In this document: positions 56,687-64,000 of the stretch, piece after piece | Position numbering within the stretch: position 1 is the first letter of the stretch | Layout: each line of letters begins with the position of its first letter | NCBI GenBank assembly: GCA_001298575.1 | Contig: LJCV01000066.1 | Span: 31,468-95,467, forward strand | Origin: Actinobacteria bacterium OK074 | GTDB lineage: Bacteria; Actinomycetota; Actinomycetes; Streptomycetales; Streptomycetaceae | Length of the DNA: 64,000 bases | Direction: 5' to 3' | Made by a program: the position numbers and the translations under genes | The notes under the pieces: generated by a model | Seen by the model: the letters and a program-made list of their open reading frames with translations, nothing else | Told to the model about the DNA's origin: nothing | The model's database searches: none

Positions 56687-57355
56687 CTCACCCAATGGCA
56701 TCCCCGCCAACTCCCGTACGTCCCGTGCGAGATGGGCCTGATCGGCGAACCCGGCACGCACGGCCGTAGCGGCGAACGGCACCCCGCTTTGGGCCAGTGC
56801 GAGCGCACGCTGCAGCCGCAGTACTCGGGCGAGCGTCTTGGGCCCGTACCCGAAGGCGTCCAGCGAACGGCGGTGCAACTGCCGTACGCCCAGCCCGAGT
56901 TCGTCGGCGACGGCGGCGACGGGCCGGCCGGTGCCGAGCCCCGCCACGAGCCGCCCGAGCAGCGGGTCGGGGGGACCGGTGTCGGCCGCCAGCTCCAGTG
57001 CCACGTCTTCGAGCGCCGTGACGGGGTCGACGGCCGCGTCCACCCGCGCGGTCAGCCGGCGCACCCGCCGGGCGCTCCACAGATCGCTCAACTCGACGCG
57101 CCGGTCCCGCAGTTCGCGGGCGGGCACACCCAGGAGCGCCGGTGCCGTACCGGGAAAGAACCGCACCCCCGCGTACCGCGCGGCCGGCCCATCGGGAACG
57201 TACGCCCGCGTGTCCGCCCCGGCCACCAACAGCCGTCCCTCGACCCACAGCAAATCCATGCACCCGTCGGGCAGCACGGGCCGTACGACGGGCTCCTCCA
57301 GAGTCCGCGACCACACGACGGCCCCGCTCAGCCGGGAGGCACGCTCGGAGTACAT
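56669..57355 (-). CDS. AraC-like transcriptional regulator
   Basis: Regulator of 228 residues. The N-terminal half ([40 protein letters not shown]) is the DUF6597-type sensor, and the C-terminal half a double helix-turn-helix ([38 protein letters not shown]). It overlaps the VOC gene tail to tail by 18 bp, a common pairing in which the regulator controls a neighbouring VOC or enzyme gene. Confidence 0.87.
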   Translation of the reverse strand: MYSERASRLSGAVVWSRTLEEPVVRPVLPDGCMDLLWVEGRLLVAGADTRAYVPDGPAARYAGVRFFPGTAPALLGVPARELRDRRVELSDLWSARRVRRLTARVDAAVDPVTALEDVALELAADTGPPDPLLGRLVAGLGTGRPVAAVADELGLGVRQLHRRSLDAFGYGPKTLARVLRLQRALALAQSGVPFAATAVRAGFADQAHLARDVRELAGMPLGELLGLG

Positions 57356-57379
57356 ACAGCAAGGCTAGACCGCAACCGT

Positions 57380-57440
57380 GCCCCAAAGGGGGCGCGGAGA
57401 ACTTGCCCCAAAAGGGGGCGCGGGGAACTGCGCGAGCAAC
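57380..57440. repeat. Streptomyces-type dispersed GC repeat, two tandem copies
   Basis: Copy one (from 57380, GCCCCAAAGGGGGCGCGGAG) and copy two (from 57405, ending GGGGAACTGCGCGAGCAAC) follow one another in the gap before the AraC-like gene. The core GGGCGCGGGGAACTGCGCG is the familiar short repeat scattered between Streptomyces genes. The CCCCAAA-GGGGG part can form a small hairpin. Confidence 0.75.
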
Positions 57441-57477
57441 CGTGAACAGCCCCGCACCCGGCAGCAGAGAAGCACCC

Positions 57478-58620
57478 CTACGACGCCCCGCCGTTCTTCT
57501 CGACCTTCTCCCCCGCGGGCTTGCGCAGCCGTGACGTCACGTCCTCCGGCGGCAGGAACCGCGACCACCGCTCCGGGAACTCCGAGGGCATGTCGGCGTC
57601 GTCGGGGTCGTACGGCTCCCCGGACTGCACCGCCGCCGCCCGTGCCACGTACTCGGCGATCTGCACCTCCCGCAGCCGCTCGTTCGCCGCGCGCGCCGCG
57701 GCCGTCGCCGCCGCGGGCCACACCCGGTCGATGGCCGCGTTGACCGCCGCGCCGACCAGGACCGCGAACGCCGACACACCGATCCACAGCAGGACGGCGA
57801 CGGGTGCGGCGAGCGAGCCGTAGATCGTCGGTCCCTCGATCGTGTGGGTGAGGTAGACGCGCAGCAGGATGCTGCCCACCACCCACATGGCCAGCGCGAC
57901 CAGCGCGCCGGGCACGTCCTCCACCCACGGCGAACGCACCGGCACGGAAACGTGGTAGAGCGTCGTGAGGAAAACGACGCACAGGATGATGACCACGGGC
58001 CAGTACAGGACCTGGACGAGCGTCGTCGACCAGGGCACCACCCGCAGGACCGCGTCGGGTCCGGCCACCATCAGCGGCAGCGCGACCGAGCCGATGAGCA
58101 GGGCCACGATGAACAGGACGAACGACAGCAGCCGGGTCTTCACGATGCCGCGGGTGCCGTCGAGGCCGTACATGACGGTGATGGTGTCGATGAAGACGTT
58201 CACCGCGCGGGAACCCGACCACAGGGCGAACAGAAAACCGATGGAAACGATATCGGGACGTCCGCCCTTGACCACGTCGTGCAGGACGGGCTGGGCGACG
58301 TCCTTCACCCCCTGGTCGGACAGGACCGCGCGGGACGCGTCGAGAAGGTTGTTCTGGAGGCTCTGGATGGTGTCGGTGCCGGTCCAGGCGTCGGCGTAGC
58401 CGAGCAGGGCGATCATGCTGAGCAGCAGCGGTGGCACGGACAGCAGGGTGAAGAAGGCCGCCTCGGCCGCGAGGCCCAGAATCCGGTACTCGACGCACGA
58501 GTTGACGGTGTCCTTGAGCAGCAGCCATGCGGTCCTGCGCTTGGAGACGTCTCGGTAGAGGGCCCGTGCCCGGTGGAAACGGCCGGACGGCCGCTGCGGG
58601 ATATCGCTTGCTGACTGCAC
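57478..58620 (-). CDS. YihY/BrkB-family inner membrane protein
   Basis: Integral membrane protein of 380 residues with about six long hydrophobic segments. Family features: AAEAAFFTLLSVPPLLLSMIALLGY near residue 50, LWSGSRAVNVFIDTITVMYG, and PTIYGSLAAPVAVLLWIGVSA. The C-terminal 75 residues are a charged cytoplasmic tail. Members are of poorly known function and were once called ribonuclease BN in error. GTG 58620 diverges from the AidB-like gene across 132 bp. Confidence 0.9.
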   Translation of the reverse strand: MQSASDIPQRPSGRFHRARALYRDVSKRRTAWLLLKDTVNSCVEYRILGLAAEAAFFTLLSVPPLLLSMIALLGYADAWTGTDTIQSLQNNLLDASRAVLSDQGVKDVAQPVLHDVVKGGRPDIVSIGFLFALWSGSRAVNVFIDTITVMYGLDGTRGIVKTRLLSFVLFIVALLIGSVALPLMVAGPDAVLRVVPWSTTLVQVLYWPVVIILCVVFLTTLYHVSVPVRSPWVEDVPGALVALAMWVVGSILLRVYLTHTIEGPTIYGSLAAPVAVLLWIGVSAFAVLVGAAVNAAIDRVWPAAATAAARAANERLREVQIAEYVARAAAVQSGEPYDPDDADMPSEFPERWSRFLPPEDVTSRLRKPAGEKVEKNGGAS

Positions 58621-58752
58621 GCCCTAAAGGTATCCGCCGCGCGCGCCTTCACTCACCCTGCGGTGGACCGGCACGGACGGGTGTGACCTGCGGGTGCCCG
58701 GATACGCCCGATACGAGTGACCCTCGCCGTACCGAGGGGTAGTTTCGATTCC

Positions 58753-60390
58753 ATGGCTCGCAGCACGCACACCGTGACCAATCAGGCGCCCGTTCTGGCC
58801 GGGTACGACGTCTTCGGCGCCGACCGGGCCCTGGTCGAGGCGGTCGAACGGCATGTGGATCCGGTCCTTCTCGGCGACGTGCGCGCGGAGTTGACGGCGC
58901 TCGGCCGGACGGCGGGTTCCGCGCAGGTGCAGGAGTGGGGCGTCCAGGCGAACGAGAACCCGCCGCGGCTGCGCACCCACGACCGTTACGGCCACCGGGT
59001 CGACGAGGTGGAGTTCCATCCGTCCTGGCACCGGCTGCTGGGCAAGGGCGTGTCGGCGGGGCTGACGGCGGCCTGGAGCCGCCCGGCCGGGCATGTGCGG
59101 CGCGCCGCCGGGTTCGTGGTGTGGACACAGGCCGAGGCGGGCAACGGCTGCCCCCTGTCGATGACGCACGCCGCCGTACCGGCCCTGCGCACCGATCCGG
59201 CGCTCGCCGCCGAGTGGGAGCCGCGGCTGACGTCCCTGGTCTACGACCGCGACCTGCGGCCCGCCGCGCGCAAAGCGGGCGTGATCTTCGGCATGGGGAT
59301 GACGGAGAAGCAGGGCGGCAGCGACGTCCGCGCCAATACGACGTCGGCGCGGCCGCTCGCCGAGGACGGGACGTACGAGCTGACCGGGCACAAGTGGTTC
59401 TGTTCGGCGCCGATGTCGGACGGTTTCCTGGTGCTCGCGCAGGCTCCGGGCGGGCTGACGTGCTTCCTCGTGCCGCGTGTTGTCGAAGACGGTTCCCGTA
59501 ACGTGTTTCTGATCCAGCGTCTGAAGGACAAGCTGGGCAACCGGTCGAACGCGTCCGCCGAGGTCGAGTTCGACGGGACCTGGGCGCGGCGGGTCGGGGA
59601 CGAGGGGCGCGGGGTGCGCACCATCATCGAGATGGTGGCCGCGACCCGGCTGGACTGCGTGCTCGGCGCGGCGGCGCTGATGCGGCAGGCGGTGGCCCAG
59701 GCCATCCACCACTGCACCTACCGCGAGGCGTTCGGGGGCCTGCTCGTCGACAAGCCGCTGATGCGGAACGTACTGGCGGACCTGGCCCTGGAGTCGGAGG
59801 CCGCGACCGCCCTCGGGATGCGGCTGGCGGCGGCGTACGACGACGGGGGTGAACGGGAGCGGGCGTTGCTGCGGCTCGCGGTACCGGCCGCCAAGTACTG
59901 GGTGACCAAGCGGTGTACGCCACTGGTGACGGAGGCCGCCGAGTGTCTGGGCGGAAACGGTTACGTCGAGGAATCCGGCCTGCCCCGGCTCGTGCGCGAG
60001 TCGCCGCTCAACTCCGTCTGGGAGGGCGCAGGGAACGTACAGGCGCTGGACGTGCTACGGGCGTTGCAGCGCGAACCCCTGGCACTGGACGCCTACTTGA
60101 CGGAGGTGGGGCTGGCCCGGGGCGCCGACCACCGGCTGGACACGGCGGCGAAGAACCTGTTCGCCGAGTTCGCCGACCTGGACGGCATCGAGGCCCGCGC
60201 CCGCCGGGTCGTCGAGCGGATGGCGCTGGTGCTCCAGGGCTCCCTGCTGGTGCGGTACGCGCCGTCCGAGGTCGCCGACGCGTTCTGCGCCTCCCGGCTG
60301 GGCGGCGACTGGGGCACGGCCTTCGGCACCCTGCCGCACACGCTGGACCTGGCGACGGTGGTGGAGCGGGCCCGGCCGGTGTCCGACTGA
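58753..60390 (+). CDS. AidB-like acyl-CoA dehydrogenase
   Basis: Flavoprotein of 545 residues with the AidB layout: N-terminal AidB-type extension, acyl-CoA dehydrogenase core (GMGMTEKQGGSDVRANTT, TGHKWFCSAPMSDGFLVLA, FLIQRLKDKLGNRSNAS) and the C-terminal catalytic area AECLGGNGYVEESGLPRLVRE with PLNSVWEGAGNVQALDVLR. In E. coli AidB binds DNA and is linked to the alkylation response; the role here is not known. ATG 58753 is chosen by homology. The highly conserved GGNGY is encoded GGA-AAC-GGT-TAC, forming a GNAANCGNTTNC palindrome (59953-59964). Confidence 0.9.
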   Translation: MARSTHTVTNQAPVLAGYDVFGADRALVEAVERHVDPVLLGDVRAELTALGRTAGSAQVQEWGVQANENPPRLRTHDRYGHRVDEVEFHPSWHRLLGKGVSAGLTAAWSRPAGHVRRAAGFVVWTQAEAGNGCPLSMTHAAVPALRTDPALAAEWEPRLTSLVYDRDLRPAARKAGVIFGMGMTEKQGGSDVRANTTSARPLAEDGTYELTGHKWFCSAPMSDGFLVLAQAPGGLTCFLVPRVVEDGSRNVFLIQRLKDKLGNRSNASAEVEFDGTWARRVGDEGRGVRTIIEMVAATRLDCVLGAAALMRQAVAQAIHHCTYREAFGGLLVDKPLMRNVLADLALESEAATALGMRLAAAYDDGGERERALLRLAVPAAKYWVTKRCTPLVTEAAECLGGNGYVEESGLPRLVRESPLNSVWEGAGNVQALDVLRALQREPLALDAYLTEVGLARGADHRLDTAAKNLFAEFADLDGIEARARRVVERMALVLQGSLLVRYAPSEVADAFCASRLGGDWGTAFGTLPHTLDLATVVERARPVSD

Positions 60391-60903
60391 CATGCCGCCC
60401 GGCTGACGTACCGTCCGGTGTCCGAGTAACGCGCGTCGCCCGGCCAACTTCCCACCGGTCCGCCAGACTTGTGGACCCGTCCACCCAACTCCACGCCCAC
60501 CAAGAAAAACTGACGGTCCGTCAGAACGCGTGCCCCGTACGGGCAGACATACGTCGCGGGGGTGATGCTGCGCCGACACGGCACCACCCCCGCGCCCCGC
60601 CGCCCCGGTCACGGGGTGCGGTTTGCCGCCGAAGCGACGTTGACCAAGTTTCAGACATCGCACGGCAGTTCGCCAGGGTTGCAGGGGGTTGCAACCTGAC
60701 GTCGTCCATGGCTGTTCTTTTGAAACGCCCGCTTTTGCGGCGACGGCTCGAACGGCACTATGAGACGCACGGACGCGGTGCGGACGAAGTACGCACCGAA
60801 GCACGCGTGATCAGGCAGTACAGGCAGTACTGGCGAAGTACATCAACGGGTCCGCGGCCCTTCGGCCTTCAGGGGCGGCGCCGCGAGCCCCCGGGAGGAC
60901 CAC
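60391..60903. other. 513-bp intergenic region upstream of the GAF regulator
   Basis: No gene is supported here. The middle is less G+C-rich and contains GGTTGCA twice followed by a perfect palindrome GGTTGCAACC (60687-60696), a plausible regulator site. A frame from ATG 60709 begins with a basic stretch (LLKRPLLRRRLERHYETHG) but runs into the regulator gene in another frame and looks like a shadow. Confidence 0.5.
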
Positions 60904-62220
60904 GTGCCGCAGTCGACGACGGACGTGACACGGCTCGCCGCCCGGGATCCCGCGCGGGCGGCGCACGTACTGAACGAGGTGCGCGAGGCGGCGCTCGCCG
61001 GCCGCCCGGTCCGGGTGGCGCCCCGGCCGGTGATCGAAGCGTCCTGGGAGCGCATGCGGCGCCAGGGCGTCGACCCCGAACACGACGTGCGTGCCGTGCT
61101 GTTGAGCCGTGACGACCTCGAACGGCGGCGCCGCGAGACGCCGTTGCGGCACGTGCTGCCGGTGCTGCGCGAGGGCCTGCTGTCGGTCGCGGACGTGACG
61201 CAGCACATCATGGTCGTCGCCGACACCGACGGGCGGGTGCTGTGGCGCGAGGGCAGCCCTGGGGTGCTGCGCCGGGCGGACGGGCTCGGCTTCGAACTCG
61301 GCGCGCACTGGGGCGAGGACGTCGTCGGCACCAACGGGGTCGGCACGCCCGCGGTGGCCCGGCGCCCGGTGCAGGTCTTCGCCGCCGAGCACTTCGTCGC
61401 CTCGCACGCCACCTGGACGTGCACGGGCGCGCCGGTCGCGGATCCGCGGGACGGGCGGCTGATCGGCGTCGTCGACGTCAGCGGGCCGCTGGAGACCATG
61501 CACCCGGCCACGCTCGCCTGGGTCGGCTCGGTCGCCAAACTCGCCGAGGCGCGCCTGCGCGAACTGCACCTGACCTCCCTGGAGCAGCTGCGTGCGGTGG
61601 CGGCGCCGCTGCTCGCCCGGCTGCCGGGGCGCGCGCTCGTCGTGGACCGGGACGGCTGGACCGCGGCGGTGACCGGGATGCCGTACGTCCACCGGGTGGC
61701 GCTGCCCGTGGAACCGGTTTCCGGGCATGTCTGCCTGCCGGTGTTCGGGCCGTGCGCGGTGGAGCCGCTGCCGGGCGGCTGGCTGATCCGCGCCGCCGAC
61801 CGGCCGGAGCCGGCGCGGGTCACCCGGATCGTGCTCGACGTGTCCCGGCCGCGCCGCTGGTCGGTGACGGTGTCCGGCGACACGGGCTCCTGGACGCACG
61901 AACTGAGCGCCCGCCACGCCGAGTTGCTCTACCTGCTGGCCCGCAGCCGCACCCGTACGGCGGCGGACCTGGCCACCGACCTGTTCGGCGACCCCCACCG
62001 CACGGTCACGGTCCGCGCCGAAATCTCGCGAGTACGGCGCTACTTGGGGACCTTCCTCGAACACCGGCCGTACCGCTTCCGCGAGGGCGCCGAGGTGGAG
62101 TTACTCCTGCCGGACGATCCGGCCGACCTGCTGCCCCACTCGACGGCGCCGGGCGTGGTCCGCGACCGCCGGGCCGCCGTACCCGATCCCCGGGCACAAC
62201 CGCCGGAGCCGCGGTCGTAA
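60904..62220 (+). CDS. GAF-domain transcriptional regulator (TTA codon present)
   Basis: Regulator of 438 residues. The N-terminal part (RPVIEASWERMRRQGVDPEH) and a GAF domain (GTNGVGTPAVARRPVQVFAAEHF) match AcoR-type sensor modules, which bind small molecules. There is no AAA+ domain; instead the C-terminus has a winged-helix-like region (AELLYLLARSRTRTAADLATDLFG, VRAEISRVRRYLG). Such GAF/helix-turn-helix proteins in actinomycetes often control aldehyde or alcohol dehydrogenases, though none is adjacent here. GTG 60904 follows GGGAGGACC. Leucine 400 is TTA (62101-62103), implying bldA dependence in Streptomyces. Confidence 0.87.
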   Translation: MPQSTTDVTRLAARDPARAAHVLNEVREAALAGRPVRVAPRPVIEASWERMRRQGVDPEHDVRAVLLSRDDLERRRRETPLRHVLPVLREGLLSVADVTQHIMVVADTDGRVLWREGSPGVLRRADGLGFELGAHWGEDVVGTNGVGTPAVARRPVQVFAAEHFVASHATWTCTGAPVADPRDGRLIGVVDVSGPLETMHPATLAWVGSVAKLAEARLRELHLTSLEQLRAVAAPLLARLPGRALVVDRDGWTAAVTGMPYVHRVALPVEPVSGHVCLPVFGPCAVEPLPGGWLIRAADRPEPARVTRIVLDVSRPRRWSVTVSGDTGSWTHELSARHAELLYLLARSRTRTAADLATDLFGDPHRTVTVRAEISRVRRYLGTFLEHRPYRFREGAEVELLLPDDPADLLPHSTAPGVVRDRRAAVPDPRAQPPEPRS

Positions 62221-62535
62221 CGGCGGTCGTATCGAGGGGCATGAGCGACAAGAGCCACCGGCACAGCCACCGCTGACGCACGGTCAGTGACGACGTGCGC
62301 CCGCAAACGCGTACGTCCGAACGCGCACAGCCCCCGCAAGAGGTCCACACCCACCTCCGAAATCCCCGTATTGACACCCGGACGTGGGGATAACCCTTCG
62401 ATTCCCGGGTGTTGCGCCGTATTCGACCGGCACGGCCGTCCTCTGCCGTAGCATCCCTACCGGGCCACCCCATCTGCTCCTTCACCAACGTTCGGCCCGG
62501 AAGGGGCAGTTGGCCGCGACCCTCGGGAGGTTGGG
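62221..62535. other. 315-bp intergenic region
   Basis: Between the GAF regulator and a secreted-protein gene. It contains an 11-codon frame (ATG 62241 to TGA 62276, His/Ser/Arg-rich) with GAGGGG directly upstream, and a TTGACA hexamer at 62371 without a good -10 at standard spacing. No other feature is supported. Confidence 0.45.
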
Positions 62536-63978
62536 ATGACGTACCGTGGCAGGCATCGTCGCAGGAAGAGGGGCCGCGCGCTGCGGGCGACCCTCACCGG
62601 AGCCGCGCTCGCGCTGACCGCGGCCGCCACCCTGATCAGCACCTCCCAGGCAGCGAACAGCGCCAACCCCGGCCCGCTCTCCCAGCTCACCTCCGCCGAC
62701 GAACTCGGCAGATTCCAGTTGCACGAGACCCTCGCCTCCTCGGCCACCCTGGACACGCTCACCGACCGGATGGGCGGCGCGGTAAACGTTCACACGGTGT
62801 TGCAGAGTGCCAATCACGCGATGCGCGACCAGGCCGACTGTTCGGACAGCGAGACGGCCGCGCTGCCGGTCGAGCCGACGGCCACCCGCGCGTACTGCTG
62901 GGAGGACGGCGACGCCACGACCCAGAAGTGGCTGCCGCGCTCCGTCACCACCTCGGGCGACGCTTCCGCCGACGGCACCTGGGGCCCGGACCGGGTGATC
63001 CTCGCCGGCTGGACCCACAACAGCGGCCCGGGCACCGCGTCCGCCGACCGCGGACTGGCACGTGTCGCCTTCGTCGACGCGGACGATCCCGCCGCGCTCA
63101 CCTACCGCTGGGTCCTGCTCGTCGTGCCGACCTCCGACGGCAAGGACTTCACCGCGCTGCGCTCCGGCGTCGCCGGGATGGCCTGGTACCAGGACCGGCT
63201 GATCGTCACCGCGCGCAGCAACACCGGCACCACCGCGCTGTACGCCTTCGACATGCGCCGCATCCTGCGGGCCGGGGTCATCGGCGACACGGTCGGATCG
63301 GTCGAAAACGGTTACTCCGCCCATCGCTACCGGTACGTGCTGCCCGCGACCGGCTCCTACAGCCTCACCGGCGGCGCCTGCACCACCACGAGCGACGACG
63401 GCACCCCCTGCTTCGCCTCCGTTTCCCTCGACCGGTCCTCGACGCCCCCCAGCCTGGTGGCCGGTGAGCAGACCGGCACCAGCGGCCGTCACACCCGCGT
63501 CTGGCGCTACGACTACAGCACCGCGGCCGACCGCGCCGGTCTGCTCGCCGTCGACTCGCACGGCTACGCCGACGCCACCCAGGCGTACGAGACCAAGGCG
63601 ACCGGGGTGCGGAGCGTGCTGTCGTACAAGCCGAGCGGTGCGAGCCGGGCCGACTGGTACGTGGGGTACGCCCCGGGCGCCCGGGGTGCGCACGGCACGC
63701 TCTGGCGGCAGGACACCTTCGGTTCCCGGTCCGCCGAGTGCACCTCCGACGAGACGCGCTCCTGCTGGGGGCGGCACGCCACCTCGCTGTCGTACTGGCC
63801 GGAGACCGGTGAGCTGTGGACGCTCACCGAGCGGGCGGCGGTCGTGGGCGGCAGATCGGACATCTCGTCGAGCGCGATCGGGGCAGGCACCCCGGCGAGC
63901 GACCGCGCGGGTGAACCGGTTCCGGAACGGGTGCTGTACGCGGTGCCCCTGGCGGCGGTGAACAGTTCGCTGGAGTGA
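62536..63978 (+). CDS. Secreted protein of unknown function
   Basis: Exported protein of 480 residues. A very basic N-terminus (YRGRHRRRKRGRALRATL) is followed by a hydrophobic core ending near STSQAANS. The mature protein is Ser/Thr/Trp-rich, with beta-propeller-like strands (LVVPTSDGKDFTALRSGVAGMAWY, RVWRYDYSTAADRAGLLAVDS) and six or more cysteines (ADCSDSE, AYCWEDG, GACTTT, TPCFAS, AECTSDE, RSCWGRH), probably in disulphides. GGGAGG lies before the ATG. I recognise no enzyme family. Palindromes lie at 63306 and 63914. It ends just before a long C-run at the window edge. Confidence 0.78.
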   Translation: MTYRGRHRRRKRGRALRATLTGAALALTAAATLISTSQAANSANPGPLSQLTSADELGRFQLHETLASSATLDTLTDRMGGAVNVHTVLQSANHAMRDQADCSDSETAALPVEPTATRAYCWEDGDATTQKWLPRSVTTSGDASADGTWGPDRVILAGWTHNSGPGTASADRGLARVAFVDADDPAALTYRWVLLVVPTSDGKDFTALRSGVAGMAWYQDRLIVTARSNTGTTALYAFDMRRILRAGVIGDTVGSVENGYSAHRYRYVLPATGSYSLTGGACTTTSDDGTPCFASVSLDRSSTPPSLVAGEQTGTSGRHTRVWRYDYSTAADRAGLLAVDSHGYADATQAYETKATGVRSVLSYKPSGASRADWYVGYAPGARGAHGTLWRQDTFGSRSAECTSDETRSCWGRHATSLSYWPETGELWTLTERAAVVGGRSDISSSAIGAGTPASDRAGEPVPERVLYAVPLAAVNSSLE

Positions 63979-64000
63979 CCCCCCCCCCCCGCCCCCCACC

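Noticed and set aside
62241..62276. 11-codon His/Ser/Arg frame with GAGGGG upstream
   Set aside because: Too short to distinguish from chance and not followed by an attenuator-like structure. Only mentioned in the intergenic entry.
63979..64000. Run of C residues at the window end
   Set aside because: A long C-run interrupted by one G can be a real downstream feature or a sequencing artefact; too little sequence remains to decide.

Overview
The window is very G+C-rich, densely coded actinomycete DNA, most likely from a Streptomyces or a close relative. Evidence: G/C-dominated third codon positions, many GTG starts, start/stop overlaps of the ATGA/GTGA type, rare TTA codons confined to a few regulated genes, Tat-type and lipoprotein exports, and a copy of a short repeat (GGGGCGCGGGGAACTGCGCG-like, near 57.4 kb) familiar from Streptomyces intergenic regions. 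No rRNA, tRNA, CRISPR, IS or phage genes were seen.

Layout. 0-3.6 kb: end of a sugar ABC importer plus a GH2 beta-galactosidase, closed by a strong hairpin. 3.9-6.6 kb: a three-gene ABC-2 exporter. 6.7-13.9 kb: a probable small specialised-metabolism or glycan locus (radical SAM/SPASM enzyme, two GT2 glycosyltransferases, MFS exporter, FkbM methyltransferase, AraC-type regulator), four of whose genes carry a TTA codon. 14.1-18.1 kb: two tandem ceramidase-like hydrolases and an MFS carrier. 18.3-21.4 kb: a carboxymuconolactone-decarboxylase-like protein, an alpha/beta hydrolase and an orphan secreted protein. 21.5-31.5 kb: plant cell-wall (rhamnogalacturonan/arabinogalactan) genes: DUF2264 protein, CE12-like esterase, PL4 lyase, two GH43 enzymes and a surface-anchored beta-helix protein. 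31.8-34.2 kb: APC permease divergent from a homocysteine S-methyltransferase. 34.4-37.2 kb: LacI regulator and carboxylesterase. 37.3-46.8 kb: a six-gene minus-strand operon (solute-binding lipoprotein, two permeases, GH28-like enzyme, two alginate-lyase-fold enzymes). 47.6-55.3 kb: a 2-hydroxyacid dehydrogenase, a second LacI regulator, and an ABC importer with a GH43 enzyme. 55.5-64 kb: VOC proteins, an AraC-like regulator, a YihY-type membrane protein, an AidB-like acyl-CoA dehydrogenase, a GAF regulator with a TTA codon, and a secreted protein.

How it fits together: the 21-55 kb part reads as a polysaccharide-utilisation region. Secreted lyases, esterases and glycosidases cut pectin side chains and uronic-acid polymers, ABC importers take up the oligosaccharides, cytoplasmic GH43 and GH2 enzymes finish them, and LacI repressors control supply.

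The most unusual signal is a dispersed operator-like palindrome. By eye I find 43 exact copies of AANCGNTT, 37 of them extending to GNAANCGNTTNC, which is the classical GalR/LacI-family operator shape. About 14 are intergenic and cluster at sugar-transport promoters. The other 29 lie inside coding sequences of unrelated function and are built from codons with third-position A and T that this genome otherwise avoids. That is far more than base composition predicts and points to selection on the DNA itself.
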